A stretch of 64,000 nucleotides of DNA from the NCBI GenBank assembly GCA_013398955.1, contig VWPU01011606.1:1-64000 (forward strand). The letters are read 5' to 3'. A program made the translations under genes and the position numbers. Below the pieces are notes generated by a model, which ran no database searches, had not been told where the DNA came from, and worked only from the letters and a program-made list of their open reading frames with translations. Positions within the stretch are counted from its first letter, which is position 1, and every line of letters starts with the position of its first letter. The DNA comes from Callaeas wilsoni. Lineage: Eukaryota > Chordata > Aves > Passeriformes > Callaeidae. Positions 26,001-38,294 of the stretch are shown piece by piece.

Positions 26001-28220
26001 TACACCACGTGTCTGCTGTCACATTCACTCCACTTGCATGTCCTGTTGTAGGCATTGCTGGTATGTCTCACTGCCAGCCCATCAGCTATACATCAGTTTA
26101 GACATGAAAAATGCAGCAGAAGCAGAGACACAGCTGAGAAGTCTGTATCAGCATTCAATGCAAATACCACCTGCCCCCTGGTGTTTCACTCTTGATCTCA
26201 GAGATAAACTGGAGTTGTGCAATCTGGAACTACATCTGGGTCAAGCCAGGGGTGTGGGAGAGGTTTAGGCCAGAGAATGCTATCTTCCAGGGCCTCACAA
26301 CTTTGTGCTAGCATAGATAAATAACTCTGCTCTTTGGGATAAAGGGTGGAGGGTGACTGCAGATAGCGGAAAAACCTCTTGCAGGTCCCTTCTTCCTGAG
26401 CAGAGCAGAAGAACCAAACCAAATCTCTTTGCTTTTACTTGATCTAAGTATACAGCATATCCTTATGGGTCTGGCCAGATCTGTTCTCAAACTAGCATAT
26501 CATAGAAAATTGCATCAAGTACAGAGGCTTTCCATCCCACAGCCATGGTAATACCGTGTGAATAGCAAGTAACTGACTACTGGGAACCCAGTGAAGCTTC
26601 AGTAATACAGCCATGGAAGATGGCAATAATTTATCATCTCTGCTGTAGTCTAATCCCAGATGTACCATTTGCTAATTTATTTCCATATGTACCTGGCAGA
26701 CAGATTAATCAGCCATCTCTCTCTGAAACCTGGATTGCACTTTATCCCTTTAGTAAGCAAGAGAAAACAAATGTACACAGCAAAATAAGAGTCCCTTACA
26801 GAGGAGCTTTGTCAACCTTTACAGCCTGTGGTTTCCTTTTTCAGCTTAACAATGGCATTTCAAAAATCCAACACCCAAATCTACTTCCACATCAGTGCAT
26901 TCCTCCATCTACTGAAGTCTCTTTGCTAACGCTGGCGAAAATGAAGGCAGAGATAGAGAAGGCACATCCCTTAGATTTCTAGACTCAGCTGGAGACAGCA
27001 GTATGGTCCAAGGAGAGGGCAGCAGCCCTGCACCAGAGCCAGGGCCATCCCCACAGCCAGCAGTGACTCCTCTGAGCCAAGGAGGCTGTTTCTCTGCCAT
27101 GGTTTGCCGAGTAGCAAAATCAAGATAATAATATTTTACAAAACATTTTGAGCTCTACTGAACTAATTACTATTATCAGCAGTAATGTGCTTCTGATACA
27201 CTTAGCCCTTCTTCTGGAAAACTCCACAAAGGGGCCGCACTTGCTGGAGCTGAGCAGCTGTTAGCACTTCAGCGATGTTATTGGTAATAAATACAGCGTC
27301 AATTCTATGCCTGGTGCCCTTTAAGGATCTGTTTGCAATCCACTCTTTATTTTGATTATAAGACATTATCTGCATTAAACATAATTAGTCATATTATATC
27401 ATTTGCCAATCTAAGCGCAGTCACTTGACAAGGCAGGATGGAGCTGAATGAAAGCGCAGCGCAGTCTGAAGCCCAAGGAGATGAAGGGAGTGGGAACTGG
27501 CACAGACCCAGGGAGGACACGGACTCCAGTATCCCCCGGCCACAGGCTTTTTGTGAGAAGGCTGTCACTTGCATGGCTAAGCTGTGACTCTTCCTTGTGT
27601 CAGAGTCTGAACAGGCACATGCAAAATGTCCTTATCAAACTATGGAACAGTAATAAAATGATTGCTAAAAATGAAATTATTTATGAGCTTCAGTACCCTC
27701 GTAACAGTTACAATAATCAAAATACATAAATATTTGGATATGCCAGTGACAGATGGCGTATACTGGAATAATCATACAGAATATGTCAGCTTTCAGAATC
27801 AGCTTATTCCAGAGCTGGCATGTTTCAGGGCTTTCTGCTACTAAAATAAGCACCTGGTATTTGATCCTCCAAAAATGTATTTTCACAAACACATGGGTGT
27901 CTTTTGATAGAAAAGCTATTGAGCCTGTCACCATGCACACACAGTACCCAAGTAACAGTGTGCTGCCACCAGCTTCCTCTGCTCTGCCTGCCTGTCGGCT
28001 GCAGAGGCAGTGGAGGCCTGTCTCATTAGAGCTGGGCTTGTCAGGACAGAGTGACAGGGCCTTGCCAAAGCGTATCTGCACTCTGGGTTTGATCCACACG
28101 CTGCCTGTGAGACAAACTGTTTCATTTGCAACCCCAGGAAGAACAACCCGACTTCTTCTGCCTATGCTCCTACGTTGGCATGTTTGAAAAAGTCAAGGCT
28201 TTTGGAGAGCTCTGGTTGGG
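20007..28220. other. Long AT-rich non-coding tract with conserved-element-like patches
   Basis: No gene was recognised. The sequence has the look of a regulatory desert: AT-rich, few repeats and several TAAT-rich patches. Candidate sites include an RBPJ-type TGTGGGAA at 25198-25205. A short imperfect tandem array based on ATACAGTAAA lies at 23915-23962. A GC-rich patch at 25500-25960 holds overlapping frames without domains. Frames of about 140 codons open on both strands near 27680-28190, which argues for chance. Confidence 0.4.
23915..23962. repeat. Imperfect short tandem array
   Basis: AAATACAGTAAATACAGTAA is followed by ATAAATACAGCAATATACAG and TAAATAAA. The unit is roughly ATACAGTAA with small indels, repeated about four times. 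Confidence 0.7.
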
Positions 28221-28283
28221 AATTAATGTTCATTAATAATGATTAAAACAATTACTGTGGACAAATATGTTTATTTGTGTTGG
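28221..28283. promoter_or_regulatory. Candidate enhancer core with homeodomain and forkhead-like sites
   Basis: Within about 60 bases there are five or more TAAT/ATTA cores (AATTAATGTTCATTAATAAT, then GATTAAAACAATTA). These are followed by an inverted repeat ACAAATA (28261-28267) and TATTTGT that contains a TGTTTATTT forkhead-type site. The motifs are seen directly. That they form an enhancer is inference and needs conservation or chromatin data. Confidence 0.35.
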
Positions 28284-30613
28284 CCATCAAGGAAGCAGTA
28301 GCCTGTGCCCTGGACTAAGAAACCCACAGGGAGGTAACAGCCCAGGTGAAGGCAAAGAGAAGAGCAAAGGCCATGTCCATGTTCTGCTCCTCCTGCCCCA
28401 CACCCAGGACAGTGTGGAACAGGCTGGCACGCACATGGGAACGGGGACACTGTGCCCACAACCCCACAGGGTTATTAAGGAATGGCAGCCTCCTTCGTCC
28501 CTGGAGGAGACCCTTCCTCAGGTGAGTGTCTCAGCCATCACTAGCCCAGGACTTCTGCAGGCCACGGCCTCCCCTCAGCGACTCTGAAACACTTTGGCCA
28601 TGGCCCTCCCAAGTAATTCCTCTCCACGAATAACAGTATTTCCGGAAAGCTGTTTACAGCACCACGTAACAGGCCGTTTTAGCAGACAGTAAACAGACAA
28701 ATTTTAGAGATTAATAGGCATTCATTTATTATGTTACACTCTCTTCAATTTTCCCAGACAATCAAATTGGTAAATTAGAGCCATAATTTTCCACCAATTA
28801 ATACCAGACATGACACATTTTGACATTAAAAGAGTAAATATAAGAGAACTGTCAAATAATTGATATTCCTAATGATATACTGTCTGAATAGAAAACCTAA
28901 AATCCTTATGCCTCAGACTTATTCTGAAACACAGACACAAAGGATGCTGATGTTTCCAACTACTGCACGTTCACAGGGATGCACACTGTCCCCTTGACAG
29001 CTGCTAACACCTTTCCCAAATGCATGTTGACTAAAAAGCCCAACCCCAAAGCAGTATTTATACCTGTAATCCAGCACAGGACATACTGCCACAACATCAG
29101 AGAAGATACCAATAAAAAGCAAGAGAAAATGCCAAAGACAAATGGGAATTATTGCATGTTTTCAGTGCAGCACAGGACAAGGGTAGCTAGCAAAGCTTTA
29201 AGAAAATAAAATAAAATACAAACATCTTGTTTTAGTGCTTCTCTTTTCCAACAGTTTCTACACTAGGACATTGCAGCATCAGTTCCAGGCCAGTCTGCAG
29301 AATGCCACAGTCTCAGAGTTACACAGGCTCTGTGTTAATACAGCAGATCAGAGCAACCAGGTCAAGGGGACCTGCTTGGCACACATGGACTGGGGGCAAA
29401 CCTGCTCTCTGTGGCCCTCTCAGTTCCCCCAAGCAGGCTGGACCCTACTCCTCAGGACCCAAAAGTGCTGCCAGCAGTGTTCTTTTACCCAGAGAGGAGA
29501 GACATGAAGTTCTGGGAGCAATTAAAGCTCATCTGCTTTAAACTCCGATCAGCTACAGTTTTGGGGAGGTGGGAACATACTATAGAATAGCTCTCCTTTG
29601 CTTCAATTATCTCCATACTCCCTTTTTCCAAATAGTCCCAGGCAGCAAAGATTTTTGGTAGGCTGAAGGTGACTTTGCAAAGAAGGAAATATCCCCTTCA
29701 CACACCACAAGCCCCTGCCAGGCCCTCAAGCAAATCTACCTATGAATTTTCCCCATTCACACCATGGAGATGAGCTGAGATCACACAGTCTATCACCAGT
29801 GTCACAGAACCCTCACTCTGTCACTTGTCTGCCACAAACTCCAGTTATCTCTACCCGAATGCACCAGGCAACAATTTCTGCAGACTTCAGGTTTCACTAC
29901 ACCTTAAAATAAAAGGGATTGAAAACAGGAGGATGCCTAGAAACAAGAGGTCTTTTCCCTCGGTGGTTGCTTTGCAACCTGAGGCAGCAGGCAAAGATCC
30001 ACCATAATTATATCCCGTTGGCAAAGTCATTGAAGTAAAATGCGGCCGGGTGAAAATCCCTCTCCCTCTTGTGCCTCACCATGCTCGCAAGGAACAGGCT
30101 TCCCACGCACAGCCATATGTCATGTTTTGCCAGCACAGCCAGGTAGCTGACAGGTTTCCTAGTGGCCAGAACATAACCAGCCAAATCTGGTACTCAAATC
30201 AGAAGTTTTTTTCCTTGATTAGAAGACATGGGCTTTGATGCATTTTGACCCAGATTAACTGGCTTCATCAGGCTCCAGAAAAAAAGCTGGACTGGAAAGG
30301 GGCTCAGTTATAATTGCAGCGACATTACCAGGAGTCTGCAGAAGGGTCTCGGAAGGGTTTTGGATCCAAAGCAGACAGTGCAAAGCTGCAGTCAGCTGGC
30401 ACAGGGGTGGACCACTCCGACTGGCCCTACAACATTCATGATGGGATGAAATACAACCCAAGGCTCCAGAGTGATTACACAGCCTGCCCCAGCCTCAGTA
30501 GACACTTTCCTGGAAAGATGTAAGAATAGGGCTTGAAGCAGAATTGGATCCCAGGCAGGAATATCCCCCTTCCAGACTCTTCCCATAAATAGGCAGTGGG
30601 GGGGCAGAGGGGA
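28284..30613. other. Non-coding stretch, AT-rich conserved-like segment then mixed sequence
   Basis: The segment at about 28690-28900 is AT-rich with a GTAAACA site and repeated AATTA/TAAT cores and looks like a constrained non-coding element. The remainder (28900-30613) holds only short frames with no domains. Nothing else was recognised. Confidence 0.4.
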
Positions 30614-31360
30614 ATGGACTTTAAATGGTTTTGCAAGAGGAACCCAGATGAAAGCAAATCAACTACAACTGAGAAAATCCAATCTACTTCACTGTCCTGC
30701 ACACAACTAATTTTGCCTGGTGCAGCTGTGACCTTCACGAACATCAGGTCAGTAGCAGCCTTACTATCTCCAAATGAAGGTAGAAGACAGTCATCCCTGA
30801 GCAGGCCTCCACGATGTCAGAGAGAAAAGAGCTCTTTTATAAAGCACAGTCTCTGGATCAAGAGGCATGTTACAGAAAGATTACACTGCAAATCTAATCC
30901 CCTATCCCTAATGCTCAACAATCTGATACATGAACCTGCCTTTCATCAAAGAGCTGGTGATTGCAGTATTGGGCAATCTGAGCAATGGGTAGGGAATGGG
31001 GTTGCCAGCTGTGTCGGCCAGCTCAGGCACTGGTGGATGGCCACATCAGCTCCTCCTGGTAAGGAGTCCTTACACACATGTTCATCCAGGTACACACTGC
31101 AGCACATCTGGTCAATGAGTTTTAAAAAGGGTCTTAACATTTTCCATAATGCTAGTAGAAATCATCTCCTGGTCATCCTGTCTCCAGTTATTTGCAGAAT
31201 GCCCATCAAATCTGACCGCTTTCAGTCTTTAATGTTCAAACTGACTTTTGACAACCTCACTCACTCCTCCCAGACAGGGCAACACAGCGCAGGCCAGCTA
31301 CAGAAAGAGTCCTATTTGTTAACCTTTTCCACCCAAAAGGCAGGCACACACAAAAGGTAG
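30614..31360 (+). other. Unrecognised 248-codon open frame, longest ATG frame in the window
   Basis: The frame runs from an ATG at 30614 to a stop at 31358-31360 and is unusually long for DNA of this composition. The translation is rich in Ser, Leu, His and Lys and starts MDFKWFCKRNPDES. I see no domain, signal peptide, membrane segment, zinc-finger spacing or retroelement motif. Antisense frames are also open over part of it. There is no promoter context, and no splice sites or poly(A) signal were identified. It could be chance, a decayed coding exon or an lncRNA exon. I do not assign a function and think chance most likely. Confidence 0.15.
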
Positions 31361-31455
31361 CTGTGCAGGTCCCACCTGCACGAGGCAGAGGTCCTGGTCA
31401 AGGAAGCCAAGTGACTTGTACCAGAATACGTTGGCCAGTCAGTGTTGCCCAGCTG

Positions 31456-31478
31456 AGGACGTGTTATTAACACGTCCT
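31456..31478. repeat. 23-bp near-perfect palindrome
   Basis: The arms AGGACGTGTTA (31456-31466) and TAACACGTCCT (31468-31478) are exact reverse complements around a single T. Each arm carries an ACGTG/CACGT core, and the centre reads GTTATTAAC. It is an obvious dyad site or cruciform candidate. No terminal repeats of a transposon were found around it. Confidence 0.85.
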
Positions 31479-32364
31479 ACTGGTGTCACCCCTCCCCTTC
31501 CAACAGGCACCATGTAGGGCTAGGTGGTGAGGCTATAAAGTTTGCACTTCTAAGCTCAACAGTAGGAAGAAAAAGGATCTTTCTTTCATAATCTTAAACC
31601 ACGAATAAGCTCAAAACAAGGCAATATAGAAATATTGCTTTGAAATCAGAATCAGGCACATTAGCTTCAAGAAGTTCCTTTAAAGTACTCAGAGCATATG
31701 GCCTAAAAAAATGTTTAGTGGCCATGTCTTCTCGGTAGGAGTGATCTCAGAGTGCACAGAAACTACCTGCGTCACAGACCAATGGTTTTCAACCAGTGAA
31801 AATATCATTATATACTGTGAACTCCATTTAAGTATCTACAAATAGTAATGGGAGGAGTAAACCTCTTGTCAGGAGATGTAAGTTTGCTATACGAGGAACC
31901 CTCATCACCAGTAAAAATTTTTAAGTGGTCCGTAGTGGAAAGAGGTGTAAAACCACTGCTGGAGATGCCCCTGTAATTGGCTATGGGACAGAGATTGACA
32001 TGTATCTCTGCAGCTGAAAAATTCTTTGGCATGTTGATAAAATAATTTGGCCAAAGGGAGAAATACGCCAAAAAAGTTTGATCTTATTTTACAGATTCAG
32101 TTCCTGTCACTTTAATAGAAATAAAAAGCAGAGTCAATCACACACTCCATGCCTGCACAGCACATGTAAGCACAGTGCTCACCACCAGCAGTGCTAGGAT
32201 AGCCGTGACCTTTTTTGTTATCACAGCTCATTCTTATCGCACCATTTGTTACCATACGCTCTTTTTGCAGGAGCCTGCACTCCTGCTCTCTGAACACGAA
32301 TCCCAGACTGTCATCCTGAGGGAGCAGGGCATCTCCAAATCATGGATCTCCTGGCTTTGCCGAG
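31479..32364. other. Non-coding stretch, nothing recognised
   Basis: Mixed composition, frames under 90 codons except the one read through the CR1 fragment that follows. No repeat was recognised. Confidence 0.45.
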
Positions 32365-32572
32365 AGATGCGTGCTAACAGATGGCTGGAGGTGAAAGCTG
32401 AACTGATTAAACCTAGCACTAATTCACCAGTGGAACAAACTACTACAGGAAGCAGTGATCTACATTTTGTCACCTCCAACATGTCAGGATCCAAATGCAG
32501 ACAGCACTTAATAAAAGACCAGTTACTGGGTGTACTTCTCATCTGTATTATAATAGGGTGCGATGGTCCCTA
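32365..32572 (+). mobile_element. Ancient CR1 LINE 3' fragment
   Basis: ACAGATGGCTGGAGGTGAAA is followed by CAGTGGAACAAACTACTACA and GGAAGCAGTG. This parallels the C-terminal part of CR1 ORF2, where the family has 'AGGCTGGAAGTTGAAG', then 'ACTGGAACAA(A/T)TTACC...GGAAGTGGTGGA', coding for an HWNxLPxEVVD-like segment. Near the end, GATGGTCCC (32562-32570) matches the 'GATCACAATGGTCCC' of the family's 3' UTR. The copy carries indels and no intact frame for the LINE protein. A 132-codon chance frame (32175-32573) reads through it in a different context. Confidence 0.62.
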
Positions 32573-35500
32573 GCAAAATGAGAGCTTTTCCACTTCAGAT
32601 CTGGGACTCTGGGACTCCTTGTCCACATACACACCAGACTGACTGCAGTGCTCGTTTTATGATATACGAGAGATGTGAACCATTTTGGACTTTTTCCAAA
32701 TCAGCAAACTATTTTTTTTCCTCTAGCAATCTCCAGTCTGGAATTCCTCTGCTTCTGTCGGAGGAGTTCTTGGTGACTCACATGTGGATTGGGAGCTTTC
32801 TCAGCCCACAGCTGAAGGCAAGGGTGTTAAATATTTAATAAAGAGACAGCTTTTCTCCCAAATGTTTTGGATAAATAGCTGCTACGAGAAACCAAAATAC
32901 AAAAGGGTTTTAGCTGCTGGAATAAAAATATCTTTTTTCCTTTCCAACAACCCAGCTGCCCTCACCTGGGTTCTCTCCCTGGTGCTCACAGCTGTCCCCA
33001 GCTCCCACCACTGGCCCATGCCTGCACTCAGGAGGGAACCACACTTCAGCCAGCCTCCTGCAGCCTTACCCATCCTGCAGCTAGGCTCGGCTTCAGTTAC
33101 TCAAACTACGAGAAGGAGGAATAGTAAAAGTAGTAGAAGTTTCAGCTGTAGTCTAAAAGCTGCTCTGGCCTTAGAAGTGTGGTGCTCCTAGCTGGGACCA
33201 GCTGGTGCTAACAGTTGTTAAGCAGCAGAGATGGTAACAGTGGCAGGGTGTTCGGGAGTTTTACCCCAGAATTGTTGCCACATAGCAAGGCATGGGAGAC
33301 ATGCACCCTTACATGGTCTGACTGTATTTTAACGACAGGAAAGCAGTGAACATTCAAGAATTCCTACTTTTTAATGTCCAATTAAATATCAGTATTAAGG
33401 AAGTAACTGGACGTTCTTAGGTCCATGCTTTCCAACACCTAATTATCTGCTAGCTTTATTCCGTATGACTATCATGTGGCTACGTTCTTTATTTCCTTTT
33501 CATAATTTCTACCTAGTTAAATACTGCAAGTTGGAATGCAAAAAAAATTAAAGAAAGGATTAAATTCTAGGACAGTGAATTAAAAACTCTGTTTGGTATC
33601 TGTCTACAGACATAGCAGGATGAAATCCTTATTTAAGCATCAAACAGGATTTATTTAGGTATTCTGTTATCTCTGTTGAAGTATCAAAACAGCACATATC
33701 ATTATGCTGCCAAACCCTATCAGAGTTCTAGCCATATAGGGGTGATAAGAGACACTGGGTCAGGATTTGGCCACTGCTCAGCTGAAAGAGAGAAATGTAC
33801 TTTCTCTGTGGCTGTCCTCTAGTTTCATCCTCTGCATTCAGCTTGAGGGTACACACAACCATCCTCAGTGTTAGTGTAGCAGCTGATGATCTCCAAGACC
33901 CTGGATTTTTATTTACTAAAAGTCCTGAAGGTGGTTTGCACCAAGCCATCCATAGCACGAACTTCTACCTCACCGGATCATTTGCTGGGAATGTGAAAAC
34001 TGATGAATTTCAACTTGTGCAGCCATGAGCAAGGACCTGTCAGTAGGGAACCCTGGCCTTCGGGCTGGACTGTCACCTGAAAGGTGCTGTTATAAAGGTT
34101 ACCTCTGGCACTTATCATCCGCAGGGTGAGAGGCAGGACTCGTCTGCTTTGGTGAACCTTCTTCCAAGCCAGTGGCACTGCATGGATGCAATCAGCGTGT
34201 CCTGCATTGTTCCAAAGCTGTCAACATCTGTCAGGAATAGTAAATTTTACTTTATCTTGTTTGAGTGGAATGGGTTTCAATAAAAAAATTATGTAAATAA
34301 TGCTAAGAATAATAAAGAAAATTAGTTTAAACAGCATGGCAGCGATTAGCCACAGTTCTTACAGGGACTGGACAAGCACCACAGCACCACACTGCTATCA
34401 GCTGCAGCCCCAGCTCTGCCATCCATGGAAGGAGGGTGAATTGGAGAAGGCTGCATGGCTGTACTGAGTAAATTGTAGGACAGGACCCATAAATACAATA
34501 ACACTTCCTACTGGAACTCGCATTTTAAGACTGAAATTACATGCCAACTCAAGCCAAAATAAAAATAATAAAAAAAGGCAAAATATGAAGAAACCAACTT
34601 GAAAGCTTGTTACTGATACAAACCAAACAGAGGAATAATGACTAACTCAGAAACATCAAGTAGAAGTCAATGTCTGCCTTTCACTGCACCTCACATAAAT
34701 ATACAGTCCTTTCTACCCACTTTGATGGCCACTTCAAATGAATCAAGCTGTTTGAGATATTTCACTAGACTAAAATCACAAATTCTGATTTTGCTTATGC
34801 GTTGCTTCTGCTGCCTATGGTCTCCCCATCTTGTTTCAGTGCAACATGTAACTGCAAGCAGAATGGCGGCAGCCTTTCTTGCTCCATGGTGAGCATCAGC
34901 ACTGAGTGGGTCAGCAAAGATGGTCGGCAGCTCCTAAAAAGAGAGATAGGCTCTTGCCCATCAGTAACCAGGAGACAGGAGCTAAATACCTGCAGTTATA
35001 ATCACGGGAACAGGTAACATGCCACACACATGTGCAACTCCTTGTATTTGAGGATCTGTATGTATGAATGGTTCACCTTTCTAAAACCTCTCCAAAGACT
35101 AAAATAACAGAATTTCCCCTCCCTGCCCTGCCCCCTCCCAATCTCTAATTTTTGCCCGCTTGATTCAGAGGAGGAGACTTTGCTTGCACTATCTTCAAAT
35201 ATTAATAGTGAACTGCCAAGGCACATTTCTTACTGTGATGCACTTGTATAGCTCTGAGTAATTCCCACTGGCATTAATGAGAATGGCTTACATAAATCTC
35301 TTTGCCTCATCCCATAATCACGATCGCAGCATTAAAGAGGGCGATACGCAATTTCTGTGTCTCCCCATTACAAGACAGGGCAGTTCCCATTTTCAAGTTC
35401 TCTGTACACTACAGGGTAGCCAAGCTACACCAGTCAAACACCAAGTTAGGGCATCACCCCACACCTCTCGTGGAGCTAAACTGCAATCACTTTCCTAAGG

Positions 35501-36470
35501 AAAGCATTTTCTTTGCCTGGATGTAGAACATTGTCTGTACCATTCTGAACAGGTGGTTCTGCTTTGGGAATTTAAATTCCTGCTGGAAGGAAGAGCACAA
35601 AAATGCTTATTTTTATTTACAGTAACATCCCATTATAGCAGTTATAGCAGTTACCATTATTATAATTTTATGGCCCCTTTTCCCTGCCAGGAGAGCTTAG
35701 AAGGTTTCTTTGGTGAAGGAAAATCTTCCATCTCACAGTGACTACCTTAACTCAAAGTGTTCATCTGAGGACAATTCAAAGAGGGGCGACAGCGTTTGGT
35801 ACCAGCAGGTGAATTCCCAGGTCCTGGGGGCTTGTGGGAGCAGTTGGCTCCTTCCCCACCTGGAGAACTTCCTCAAGCCATCCTGGGAAGCCTCTCTGAG
35901 GGCAAATTTTCCCCAACACAATTGGGATGCTGCAACTCTGCATTGCCAAGCAGATATGCCTGTCTAATTCTGAAACACCTCTCTTCTTGCACTGCAACAA
36001 TGCCAGCTCATCCAAGTCCAGTCAAACCCCCCAAGAATGATTCACAGCAAACTGAATCATATTTGCTTTCAGTTCATTATCACACTCACAACTGGTAATT
36101 TTGGAAATTTTATATTCTGAGTTCAGCAGCAGGCTACAGGCTGCACACCTCTTGCTACTGTACATGCCTGAGAGAGATGTCTTTCTCTTTTCTTCGTCCC
36201 CCTCCCTGTTCTGCCTCCTTAGAAGGGAATTAAGGCAGCAGAGAACTGTAAAAGCTCTGACCGTATCCACACCACAAAATCCTAAGTAACACATGAATCA
36301 GAGGAAAAGCCATCTTTAACCTGCTGGACCAGTCCCAGGATAAATGTTTGCTCTAGGCAAGGACAAGACAAGTAGGTTCTTTAGTATTTTTTGTTTAATA
36401 TCCTTTTAACGTGAGCCTGGACTGGTGCACAAATGAGCACAACTGCTCAAATGAGTCATACTTCTTTTTT
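32573..36470. other. Non-coding stretch, nothing recognised
   Basis: A 135-codon plus-strand frame (32784-33191) has no domain. Other frames are shorter. The segment around 34280-34330 and 34500-34620 is strongly A-rich. No repeat family was recognised. Confidence 0.45.
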
Positions 36471-36543
36471 AGGGCCTTGTTCTGGCAAAACTCCCACTGA
36501 GCTCAGCAGGGGTTTGGCAGAGCGGGAAATGAGGACCAGCCCA
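36471..36543. repeat. Decayed palindromic ancient amniote repeat
   Basis: AGGGCCTTGTTCTGGCAAAA CTCCCACTGAGCTCAGCAGG is followed by GGTTTGGCAGAGCG and GAGGACCAGCCC. It fits the amniote element that reads 'GGGCCTGATCCTGCAAAACTCCC', then 'ACTGACTTCAGTGGGAGTTTTGC', then 'AGGACTGCAGGATCAGGCCC', in which the second half is the reverse complement of the first. The pairing is still evident at the outer ends (GGGCC/GGACCAGCCC) and in the CAAAACTCCC/GGGGTTTGG core. Confidence 0.55.
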
Positions 36544-38157
36544 GGACCCACTTCTGTGGGATGGGGACACGAGCACAGGGCAGCATTTGATTAAATACAT
36601 CCAAGTTCTAAAACTTGTGAATATTTGTTATCTTCACAAATAGCAAAACAATACAATTTAAACCAAAATGCTCAGCTCAGAGACAAGGCAAAACTGGTGC
36701 TGAGATGCCAGATTGCATTGTTATCAGTTCTTAAAGCTCATGGTACCTTAAGTGCATTTAAAGGATCATAACTATTACAGCCCAATTACCACTGGAACCC
36801 CAGAGCAGGTGCACTCATCTAAACCAAAGCCTCAGAGAAAGCAATTCAAACTGAAATTGCTACAGGATTTTCGAAGTGTGAAAGGGACTTGTTGAGAGTA
36901 ATTAAAGGCTCCACGATGCAAAATAAAAAGGACATATCCTATCCAGACACACAGGAAAGAAAGCACCATCTCCAGATCCTGATGGCAGGAGGTGACCTCC
37001 CCAGCAGCCAAGGGGGCACCCACAGCGGGCCAGGGCAGCCAGGCCAGTGGGGTAAGCAGGGGAATCTGTCTGCATGGACCCTGCTTGATACTACGCAGTT
37101 ATCACGAAGGAATTAATGTGACAATTACTGGCTAATGTGCATGCTATCTCCAGGTAAACATGGTCTCCACCATAGGCTGGCATGGCCAAGGGAAGACTTC
37201 AGCAGGCCAGGGAGGGTGGTGGCTGGTAGGGAGATCATAGTCACAAATTAAGGGTAAAACAATTTGGTGTTATCAGCTGAAAGCACCAGGAGGTTTTGGG
37301 GAATGCAGAAACGAGCAGCAGAATAAAACATACAGCAATGCTGAGTCACACACTAAACTGGAGTCAAATAGAACCCAAACATCACCCCCCCAAGCACAGA
37401 TAGAAAATAGAATATAACAAAGTAAGGCAATAGAAAGGAACAGGGCCCCCAGGAGGTGATGCAGCTTCAGATGGGATCTAAACAACCCTGAGCCCACCCT
37501 GGGAGATGCTCCCCGTGGCAGATAAAGATGAGAAATGCAGGATTGCTAATTAGGTTATGATACTTCTAATCTTTCTTCTGTTAAAGAAGTACTGTTTTGG
37601 GATGGTCTCAGGCTCCAGCTACCTCTGAAGGGAAAAAAAGCCATGCAAGTCAGAAGACTAGCAGTTCCAAGGCTATTCCAAGGAGACTGTGCTTGAATTC
37701 CAGGGTACAGCCGGCAGGGAAGGCTCCAAGGAGCAGAGGAGCAGCAAGGTGGTATATATCAGGACTCTGGGGCATTGCACACCAAACATTCTCCATTTTG
37801 GGTCACACCACAGGAACTAGGGCCTTGGTCCCCTCTCCTGCCTCAGGAGCCACAGCTAGCAAAGCAAGCCAAGGAAAACACAAGCAAAACCAGCATTTCA
37901 CATATTTCCCCCCTTTTCCAGAGCCTGTGACAGGCTATCTTGAGATTTTCATAGTCCATGATGATGCCTGGGCACTCCAGCTTAATCCCAAAAGTCAAAA
38001 AGAAACTTAAGAATTGGAATAAACAAATAGCAATGCTACCCTGCAGAGGGTATTAAAGCATTAATTTCGACAGACAGATGGTGTGGAGGGAGAAGGGCTA
38101 TGTACAAGAGTGGAACCAGGAGCTGCATGTGAATTCTTGACCCTGGCATTCCTATAC
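36544..38157. other. Non-coding stretch, nothing recognised
   Basis: Mixed composition with frames up to 137 codons (37597-38010) lacking any domain. No repeat was recognised. Confidence 0.45.
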
Positions 38158-38212
38158 AATGAAATATTTCCCCCCCCAATTAAAAATGAAGAAAATAAAA
38201 TTTTTAAAAATT

Positions 38213-38294
38213 AAAAAAAAAACCAAAACAAAACAAAAACAAACCCCACAACCCACACAAAAACCCCAAAACATAAAAACCCAAACAAACAAAC
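38213..38294. repeat. A/C-only low-complexity tract, G/T-only on the other strand
   Basis: From 38213 to 38273 the plus strand has no G or T at all; after one T the A/C run continues to 38294. Four C-runs (38244-38247, 38252-38254, 38264-38267, 38280-38282) give four G-runs on the minus strand, enough for a G-quadruplex with uneven loops. It is preceded by a C8 run and A-rich sequence at 38168-38212. Confidence 0.8.

Noticed and set aside
27677..28187. Overlapping ~140-codon frames on both strands
   Set aside because: Both strands are open over the same bases, neither has a domain or promoter context, and the length is within what chance allows across the window.
32175..32573. 132-codon plus-strand frame
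   Set aside because: Its second half reads through a recognisable CR1 3' fragment, so the frame is fortuitous.
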